In this document: one piece after another, positions 25,279-35,627 of the stretch
Layout of the letters: every line of letters begins with the position of its first letter
How positions within the stretch are numbered: position 1 is the stretch's first letter
Notes under the pieces: model-generated
What the model was told of the DNA's origin: nothing
Databases searched by the model: none
What the model saw: only the letters and a program-made list of their open reading frames with translations
Source of the DNA: Symbiodinium natans
Lineage: Eukaryota; Sar; Dinophyceae; Suessiales; Symbiodiniaceae
Reading direction: 5' to 3'
DNA length: 64,000 nt
Assembly (NCBI GenBank): GCA_905221605.1
Contig: CAJNDS010002564.1
Span: 28,501-92,500, forward strand
Made by a program: the position numbers and the translations under genes

Positions 25279-28200
25279 CATATATACATATATGCATATA
25301 AATATATATATATATACATACATACATATATGCATATATACATATATGCCTATAGACATATACACATATACACATATACACATATACACATATATACATT
25401 ATATATATATATATATACATATATACATATATACATATATACATATATACATATATACATATATACATATATACATATATACATATATACATATATACAT
25501 ATATACATATATACATATATACATATATACATATATACATATATACATATATACATAAATACATATATACATATATACATATATACATATATACATATAT
25601 ACATATATACATATATACATATATACATATATACATATATACATATATACATATATACATATATACATATATACATATATACATATATACATATATACAT
25701 ATATACATATATACATATATACATATATACATATATACATATATACATATATACATATATACATATATACATATATACATATATACATATACATATTATA
25801 TACTTTTTACAGACAAACGTAGATAAAACCGACCGAGAAAATTCATGAAAGGCCACCCCCAACTCGGACTCGGGGGCTGGGCCGTCTTAATCTGCGGGTA
25901 CTGCATGGCTTCCTGGGCGTGACCAGTGCTTCGGTGAGAGAGTTGCAAGTCTAAGAGTAGTTTAGGGTTTAGGGTTTAGGGTTTAGGGTTTAGGGTTTAG
26001 GGTTTAGGGTTTAGGGTTTAGGGTTTAGGGTTTAGGGTTTAGGGTTTAGGGTTTAGGGTTTAGGGTTTAGGGCTCAGGGCTCAGGGCTCAGGGCTCAGGG
26101 CTCAGGGCTCAGGGTTGCTTAGGGTTTTGAGGGGTGAGGATACGTGGCCGGGAGCGGTGCTTATCTTAAGGGAGTGCAAGGGTGAAGTTAAGAGGCGCCA
26201 GCTAGAGGCCACGTACATGCTGAAAGGAATGCCAGCAGAAGGAAGCTGAGCCCAAGGCCATGGTGGTCTCATAGACTGAGCGAAAGGATGCAAAGTTGAT
26301 GAACCTTGGTAAGGGACATAAACCGAGGTCGGCTAGCAATGTCCAGTTTCGGGTGCGGGTGTCCATCTTCAGTGAGATTTACGCCTTTGCGATGTGCATC
26401 CCCAAGCGGTTGCTGGAGCGTCGTCCTTTGCGTGGTGCGCAGTTCTGTCTGCGTCCACTGGTCCAAATGTAGATCCTGCCCGGCCTCGCCCCCAACGGTC
26501 TGAGAAACGAGCACCCGAGCTGTTGGATATCGTTGCTTGCTCTGGGGCTTCACGAACAATGCTCCGACTCTGAAGCCGGCGCTGCATGCACGCGATCGCT
26601 TGGCAAAACCCGTCTGTGAATGTGCTTTTGGGGCATCCCCAGCAGTTGCCTCGTCAATGCCTCATTCTGATCTGATCGTGACGCTCCAAGTCATGGTTCA
26701 TCCATCCCGGGGGCGGGGTTACTAGCGAAGCATTTTGGGGGCTCAAAGTGAGGAGTCATCGGGTGCGTCGGCTCCAAGGCCAGCGCGTGATGGCATCTGT
26801 GTGCTTCTGACAAGCCTCCTTGGTGGTGGTGTACACGGGGAGAAGGATCTCCTGCCACAAAAATAATCCGCTATTTCTACTCTCAGGAGCTCGCTCTGCT
26901 CGGCAATTAAACTGTTTGACCCCTCGATTCGCCAGCCTGAAGACCAGGAACTTTTTGACCTCTCGAGGGGCCCAGCCTTCAGACCCAGAACGTTTTGACC
27001 CCTCGAAGAATGGCAAGAGCAATAACTCAAACAATCCTAGAGCATACGTACGCTTAAACTTCATATTGTTCGGAATGCACAATTTACTTAAAACAAGTTC
27101 TTGGTCTTAAGGCTGGGCCCCTCGAGGGGTCAAAAAGTTTTTGGTCTTAAGGCTGGGCCCCTCGAGGGGTCAAACAGTTGTTGGTCTTAAGGCTGGGCCC
27201 TTCGAGGGGTCAAAGCGTTCTAGGTTTAAGGCTGGGCCCAGGTCAAAAAGTTCTTGGTCTTAAGGCTGGGCCCCTCGAGGGGTCAAAAAGTTTTTGGTCT
27301 TAAGGCTGGGCCCCTCGAGGGGTCAAAGAGTTTTTATCTTAAACTCAACATTTAATCTCAATCAGGGCTGGCCTGATTAATTAAACTATTTACATTGTTG
27401 GCGTTTAGAAGTCATTAATTCATTAACGTATTAAATTCAATAATTCGGTTAATGAATTTTTTTCAATCAATTTAGCCATTTAACCTCATTTGTTCAATCA
27501 ACAATTGAACATTAGCCGACACCTGTGAGACAGATGTTCCGCGCCCGTGTCCCGGACCTGTGTCCCTGTCTACATGCACCAAACAAATCAATTCGCTTAT
27601 TCGGTTGAATATCGATGACTTCAAGCTCAAGCTCGACAGAGGCAGATGAACTAAACTAGTTAAATCACTTTAAAATTCATTTAAAATGAATTGGGTGAAT
27701 TGGATTGATTAAGCGAAAGAGCTGCCAGCGCCCATGAAAGCAGTCCTCTGTGCCCCAGTAAAACTTCACGTAGTGGTTGCCGCTGAACGGAAATACCTGC
27801 CAGTCGGACGTCCAAGGGTCTTCACTAACTTAGCAGCAACAGAGATGCTTGGTGTGGAAAATCACCTGGTCGTTGATGCTCCGGATGCTTTCTTGCATAC
27901 TACGCACCGGCGGTTGCTCTGATCCTGGACTGCCGGTTTCCTAGCCCCACTCGGGGCTCTAGATGGTCAACCGTGACAACAACCCGTCGTTCGGGCACCA
28001 TAGCGCAAACCGAGGGCGTCTTCCTCTTGCACATGAAGTCAAAGTCGAGCATGCCCTCACACGCGCGTCAACTTTGTGCAAGGATGAGCTCAAGAAAGGG
28101 AGCTGATCTCAGAGTCCCTGGCCTGCACTGCTCGGTTCTGCATTCCGTACACGATGGCCCTGCGCTGAGCTGCGAGACAGTGCTGTGAGACAAAGGAGAG

Positions 28201-31200
28201 GAACCACAATATATTACATATTATATATTATATATTGTATATTATAAATTACATATTATATAGTACACATCCACAAAAGGAGACCATGGCCTGGTCTCCG
28301 GGGTTGCCGTGACGATGGTGTGCTTCTCACCTTCAAGCGCGCCGTGGCACGAGAGCCGACACACAAGGCAAAAGCTGCGCCTGCGGGAGGAGGCTTCTGG
28401 GCCTTCTTTGCCCCGCCGCTGCTCTTGACCTTTGGGACCACACCGGGGCCCAAAAGCACTCAAAGAACGGGAAACTCGAGCCCCCATGCAACCGGTAACC
28501 GTCACGCTTCCGCGTCCCTGCCTTGATCATCTCGCGCTTGGGTGGGGGAGCAGACCCGGCGCTCAGGTCCGGCCTCAAGGGGCGATTTTTTGGGGAAGGT
28601 TTTTTTTGAGTGTTTTTTTGGGGTGCAGGGGGCTTGGGGAGATCGGGGTTGAGGTTGTCCCTGGAAAGTCCTGCAAACCTTGTGTAAAAGGGATTTGTTT
28701 ACGTTAAGAAACCCTAAATCCTGCAAGCCTTGTGTAAAACCTCTCTGAAGCCCAAACTGAAATCTCGGGCCGCGGCTCGGGCAACACCGCGGTGAGGCCG
28801 AGGGCCATGGGCACCACCGCCTCGATTTGCAGGGTTTAGGGTTTAGGGGTTTGGGGTTCGGGTATAGGGTTTAGGGGTTAGGGGTTCGGTTTATACAGGG
28901 TCTAGGGTTTGGGGTTTGAAGAAGTGCGTCAAGGATGACGGAGGATGGTCTGGTCGACTCGAAACCGTCTTTAAAAAAAAAAACAAAAACCGCATAAGGG
29001 AGATCCGGAGATCCCTACAATACCAGGGCTGGGGTCCCGGTGGCACAGCCACCCCTGCCCTGCAGCTGAGTCACCGTGATGTGGGTCTCAGGGCCATAGA
29101 CCTGCCACAAACATCTCAGTGGGCCTCTAGACACTAGACACTGAAGTTTTCAGGATTCCTGCTGGAAGCTGAGCCTGCGTAGTACCATGTAGCACCGCTA
29201 CAAAGCCGCCCCGCGTGCGGCGCGTTGAGGCCCCCGGGCCTTGACTCCCAAGCCAAGCTTGTCGCTGGCGACCTTCAGCTTCTTCAGGCCCTGCATCGAA
29301 GGAGTCGCTGGGAACCTTCCCCTTGTGTGGGTTTAGGGTTTAGGGTTTAGGATAGGGTTTAGGGTTTAGGGTTTAGGGTTTAGGGTTTAGGGTTTAGGGT
29401 TTAGGGTTTAGGGTTTAGGGTTTAGGGTTTGGGGTTTAGGGTTTAGGGCCTTAGGGTTTAGGGTTTAGGGTTTAGGGCGGCGTTCTTTGTGGGGTTGGGC
29501 AGTCAAGGATCTCTCTCGGTGACGTGGTGTTGAGATGGCGCTACACAAGCAGTTCTCCTCCGATGAGGGGAGACTCGCTCTTCTGAGTTTCATGTCGCAA
29601 CAACCTTCAGTGCCCCTAAACCCTAAACCCTAAACATCCCTAAACCCTAAACCCTAAACCCTAATCCCCAAAGGTAGAGAACTGACTCTTCGGCCACCTC
29701 CAAGTAGTTCGGCCCGGCTCGGCGGCACCAGATTTGGATGTTGTGCTCCTCAGGAGCTCGACGATGAAACCCAGAACCCTACACCGCGGGGTTTCGGTTC
29801 TAGGGTTTACACCCAGAACCCCTAAACCGCAGGGTTTTGGTTCTCGGGTTTAGGGTTTAGGGTTTAGGGTCTGCCCTCTCCCCCCCCACCACCCCCTAAC
29901 CGCACTCTCCGCGTGATTCTTTCTTGGGGTCTCAGCTTTTGCTGAACAGGCCCACATGCCATGATTTCATGAGTCAGGCATAGGCTTGGGAGTTGTAAGC
30001 TTTTTGTGTCCAGTGAGGGTGTGCGGAAGGACAGCACCACAATGTCGAAAGCTCAAGGGACACTTGTGTTCCGAGGCCTTGATCTGATCCGCAAACATCT
30101 GCAAGGCCTTGATGAGGCCGGTAAAAGTGGCCTCGGAATCGGGAAGAGCTTGTGACGGATGGTTGAAGGCCACTTCCTGATCTTCCTGGTGCGGGATATC
30201 TTGCAGGACCTTGATGCCCGGACTCAGCGAAGTCAGGTGCCCCGGCAAAGCCCACTCTAAGTCCACCCCCCCTGGAAGCTGACCTGAACATGCCACCAAG
30301 GTCTGCACTGCAACATCGGTAAAGTTCGCGATGCCTCGGCTTCGACTGTAAGAGTCCCTGTGGTCTTGCAAGCACCGTGTGTCTAGGGCTCCTTTTTGAG
30401 CTTCGGTTCGCCACACTTTCGGGGGAGTCAGGGTTCCGGCCCAGCCTCCTTGAGCCCAACACGAGAATCCCAAAAAGCAGAAGCCACTAAATTTTGGGTC
30501 TCCCCATCCCGGCCTCCACCAATGATCAGGAACTTGCCCTTGGGGTCCTTGTAGCGGCACATCAAGGAGAGGATGGTCTTCGCATAGGTGAAGGTCTCCT
30601 GGCAAGCTTGCCCTTAAGGGCCTTAGGGTGTGAGACCTTGAAGTTGGGGTCAGAGGGTATTGGGCATCCATGGCCAGCTTGTAGGGGCTTCTTTGAAGGC
30701 TCATGGCGCGCTCATATGGGGCTTGTGGTAGGACTTGCAGGGTTTATGGGGCTCCGGGGGCCGCTAGCCTTTGTGGAGGTGCGGTGTACAACACCATTCG
30801 GCCCTTTCGGCTGCCTCAGTCGTGGGAGCTCCGGAGTATTCGCCGTAGTTGGCCAACTCCTTTCCGAATCCGTAGTCCTGGCTGGTCGGGGAGGTCAGAG
30901 CTTCATCTGACAAGTACTATGATCCCCCATACTATGGAATCTCTCCAGATAATGGTCCCTTCTTGGGTTACTTAGGTTTAGGGTTTAGGGCTTTTGTTTC
31001 CAAATTAGAATACAGAACTACCCATATTTCTTCGCCGTTGCATTACGAAAACCTTCTGCTCGTGGCACGCTTCATCTGGCAACGGGATGCAGCAGGTCCC
31101 TGAAAATGCCTTCCCAGAAAAGAGCGCCATGTCACAAAGAAAGCTTTGCCAGGGAGGCCGCCACGGTGTCGGAGTACACAACAGACGCGCCGCCACCAGC

Positions 31201-34200
31201 CACCATGGTCCAAACCTGATGTGGCTGAGCGGCAAGTTGTATTTTATCGAGTCATGCTCCCGATCCCCTCCGCCTTCCCCACGCTGAATCCCCGTGACCA
31301 CTACAACCCACTTCGTTCGGAGTTCTGTCCGTGTTGCTGTTGGGGATCAACGCGAGGGGTGAGCAGACAATCGCAGCAAAGAGAGCTGATAATCCCTGAG
31401 GCCCACGCACGGCCCTTGTCGTTGAGGATGGTCAGCTTGAGGGAGGCACCGGTCTTCCTTACAAAAGTCGGACCCAGGTACCCTCCCCTACCCGTGGCTG
31501 TGGCGTGGATTAAAGAGAAAGAATCTCTGTGGCTCAGCTGCTGGCCCGTCTAAGTCTCGAATGAGGGCCTCCAAAAACACCACGCAGCAACGAATCGTGC
31601 ACGAATGAAAGGCGTGGGGGAGCCTGCCCCTAGCTACAGCTCATCTATCTCTCGGCAGCTCTTCACTGTCTCTACTGAACCCTGCAAGGAAGAATCATGC
31701 CCTATGGGGGTTTCCGAAATTGGGGGGTACCTTCTTGGGGGGTCTGATTTTTAACTATTTGGGGATCTGTCTTGGAGGTCCCCTGTTTTCGAAAGAAGAG
31801 GCCCACCTCCTCTGGATATGCGGCTCGACCAAAAGGGGATGGCCTGGCATAAGCCCTGCTCAAGTCCATGGCAAAGCTGGAGATGAGTGTAAAGGGCTAC
31901 TATGCAGCACACGGATTTGCAAGTCCGAATCCTAGTATAGTGGAATAAACATGACAGCACATGGTCGACAAAAATCGAGCCAAACATGTCCGGCTGGACC
32001 AATCCAGCTCACCCCACTTCTGGGCACACCTGAGCGCGCGTGACTTCAGGTGGTTGAGACTGCGAAGGCTCTCTACCAACTACACCTCGGCTGTGGCGTT
32101 GCAGCTCCGATCGTAAACAATGGTCACTCAAAACCAGCCGCATGAAGAAAAAAACGAAGAGCAGAAAGAAAGGGCAAAAAAGAGGTGTCTGGCACATGGA
32201 CCGAAGCTGAGGTTGAAACAGGAACGCGGCAGTCTCATCGATCTTTGCGACGAGGTCCAGGGGCACAATCTGCCAACAGGTATGACAGGGCCTCCATGAA
32301 GCCCGAAATCTGAAACCTGAAGCCGACCCCCATGGAAGAATCGCATTCATCTAGAGAACAGAAGCAACCTCTGCAACATCTGCTGCCTTGTTGTTGGAGA
32401 GCAGGGCAATCGGGTTGATCTCTAGGTACGCGAAGTGCAGGTCGCGGTAGAAGGCGAAAAGAGCCTCTCAACCCAGCATTCCGCGATACTGACTGAGCGG
32501 ACACTTTAGGCTTCGGTTTATGACAGCCACAAGCAGCCTTTTGAAAGCTTTTTTGGATGTCCGAACAGATGGCCAGCGCTGTCTTGCCAAGGTTCCGCCC
32601 AGATGTGCCATCTGGATGCCGAGAATCCCTTCATGTCATAGTGGAGCTCATGAACACCTCAGTGTTTTGTAGGACAGCTTTGGCCAAAGCGTCCGGCGAA
32701 ATACCACGGCAGCCAGCAACAACCTCTAAGACTTGTCTCATCTGGCAGGGCTCACACCTGTCTTTCACACACTTGCCCTCTTCCCAGCGCTCCGGCTTCT
32801 TAACCTCGTCCCAGGTGCTCTGAACATAATGATACCCAGCATGTGACGCCTTGATGCCGCACCAGGGGGCGTCCGTTTCCAGAAGAATGCTCTTCTCCGG
32901 CAAAGATTTGACCACTGCCAGGTTCTCTTGCGTTTTCAGGGAGCAGCCGTTGATGCCTATGAAGAAGCCCAGCGAGATAAACTTCTCCGCCTCCTCAAGA
33001 CTGCCATCGAAGCTGTGCACAACACCCGGCTGTGCGGGTAGAGACTCGCGATACTTCTCCAGGAGCACCGCCAAGTCGGAAGCCGCCTCGCTGGTACGGC
33101 AGTGCAGGAACAAAGGCTTCTGCAAGGGGATTGCCAACTCCACGAGCTGTCTCTCGAAGTATCTCAGCTGCACGTCACGTGGACAGAAGTGCAGTCGGTC
33201 GTAGTCCAGACCACACTCGCCGATGGCAGAGCAAAACGGGCCGGCGGCCTTCGCAGCCTCAACAAGCGCACGGAGGTGAGCTTCGGGAGATCCCGTCTCA
33301 TCAAACTCGGAGCAACGGGTGGGGTGCACCCCCACCGTGCAGCAAAGACTGGGCCAGGCGGCTTCGCTCTTTTGGCAGAGCTCCAACGCCTCCCGGGATT
33401 CCTGCAAGCTCCCTGCCGTGACCATGATGCGGGTTACCCCAGCCTGGCGGGCACGAGACAGAACTGCAGAAAAGTCTGCAGGGTGCCGAGCTTTGTCACG
33501 GTAAATGCCCTGGAACATCGGATCCAACAAGTTTGCCCCGATGTCCACCAGCGAAAAGGGCGCAGCGCTGGTGTCCTTGGTGTCCTTGGAGTCTTTCTCC
33601 ATCCCGCCTTGCACATGTGCGTGCCGGACTGACCCAACTTGATCCCTTGAAGGCCCTGCCCCGGCCCGAGGAAGACCGGTGTAGCGCGTATAGCACTTCA
33701 ATCCGCACAGCAACTCATCGCAAGCTGCCAGCGCTGCCATGATGCTTGACAGCTTTCTCAGGCGTCCCTTCATGCATGTATGGGTCAAAGAATATACTCA
33801 CAACGGAACCCTTGCAATGCGATGCTTCAGCCCGACTTCTCTGCATCAGACTGTCTAGTTCTGCCGCGACATACTATCTTTGAGGCAAAGGCTGACGCCG
33901 CCGCATGTATCATTCACACGTGCGGGACAACGAGGGCAGCGACCCTCCTTTTGGCCACCCCAGCCCTGGATTGGAAGACTGGGAGCGCTCTGTCATGTAC
34001 AAAAAAGAGGTAGAGCTAAAGGCACCCCCGTTTTTGCAGAGTGTCACCTCTTGAGCTCTACATCCTACATCCCTCCCTGGGTGCTGATCCGGCCAGACTT
34101 ACCCCTTGGGAACTCTTCAACCCTAAACCCTAAACCCTAAACCCTAAACCCTAAACCCTAAACCCTAAGCTGCGCACAGGCACGCAGTGTAGGGCCTTGA

Positions 34201-35580
34201 TGAAGCGTGCCAGAGTTTGACACTTCGTCGGCTCCACCTCAGGCAAGTCGCAGGGCAACCAACTCCAATACAGGTTTAGGGTTTAGGGTTTAGGGTTTAG
34301 GGTTTAGGGTTTAGGGTTTAGGGTTTAGGGTTTAGGGTTTAGGGTTTAGGGTTTAGGGTTTAGGGTTTAAGGTTTAGGGTTTAGGGTTTAGGGTTTAGGG
34401 TTTAGGGTTTGGGGTTCGGGGCTTAGGGTTTAGGATTTGGGGTTTGGGGTTTAGGGTTTAGGGTTTAGGGCACCTCATCAAAGGAGGTATATGCAGGTTA
34501 TGCTACAAGTGAGCCGGCACGCATTCGATGCAACTACCAATGCAAACTCGCTAGTTGGACAGCGGGTGGGCGGGGGCCAGTTTCAAAACAATGGTTGCCA
34601 GGTCGGCCAAGCGGCCATGCTGCCATGCTGCAATCTGATTCACATGAAGATGCCGATTACAAGAAATGCCTGATAAAGCCGTATTGAAACCATGCATGAA
34701 CCGAACACGACGCCGCACAGCGGATGTTCAGATTCATGCGCGGGTATCCTTCGTTCGTATCACACCCACAGGCTTCGAGAATCCCACACACAAAACTGGT
34801 TTCGGTACGGCTGGACAACATCCACTTTCGGCCTTGTCCAGCAGCTCTGAGCAGATCATGTCCTCCGAAACCTTTCACAGACGCTAGCTCTTCCCCTTCT
34901 TTCAATCATACTACGAGTAAAACAGTAAAATTGCGATTCCATCGCGATGAAAACAACAAGGATCCTTGAGGGAAGACACCCTGCCTCGCACCCTGTGGGA
35001 ATGGAGAGGCGCGAGGCCTTCAGAGCAGGCTTTAGGGCTAAAGGTTTCGTTGGTTTAGAGGTTCAATGAGGTTTCGGGGGTTGAGGGATTTATGCGCTTG
35101 AGGATGATTGAGGCGACGGTTGAGGGTTCACTGCCCGTTCAGCGCAAGTGACAGGCCGGTATGGGCGCCAAGCGCATCCAAGCACATCCAGTCTGCACCA
35201 CTGTTCACCCTGTTCTCCCTGTTCTCCCTGTTCTCCCTGTTCTAGATTCTAGGCCTTGGCATCAACGTCACCAACGTCCACGCCACCCTCATGGTAGAAG
35301 AAGATCTCATCCTCGCAAGGGGTTGACGGGGGTTGCCCCAGCCTGCGCGTGGCACAGCCACTCAGGCACTAACTCCCACTCCAGGTCTTCTACTGTCACG
35401 GGCACCCTCGGTTTCCTCTCGGAAACCCGACTGTTGAGAGTCGATTGCTTTCGCTTCCGCCCGCCGGGTCCTTGTATCTGTGCGACTGCATGCAAACGTA
35501 GACCTCACAATGTCCGAGCAGAGGGATACACACACGGCCCCAAGCGGCCACTCTGCAGTAAACTCTCGCAGCATACCTAA

Positions 35581-35627
<47 letters not shown>

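Noticed and set aside
25229-25862. Long Tyr/Ile-rich open frames on both strands
   Set aside because: They are translations of the TACATATA microsatellite, which has no stop in several frames.
29967-30704. Single 245-codon minus frame
   Set aside because: It merges ACLY exons with their introns in one open frame; the peptide matches ACLY only in the pieces listed as exons.
33602-33900. Spliced-leader relic upstream of the TatD gene
   Set aside because: I looked for the conserved dinoflagellate leader end (TTTTGGCTCAAG) upstream of the likely start and did not find it.
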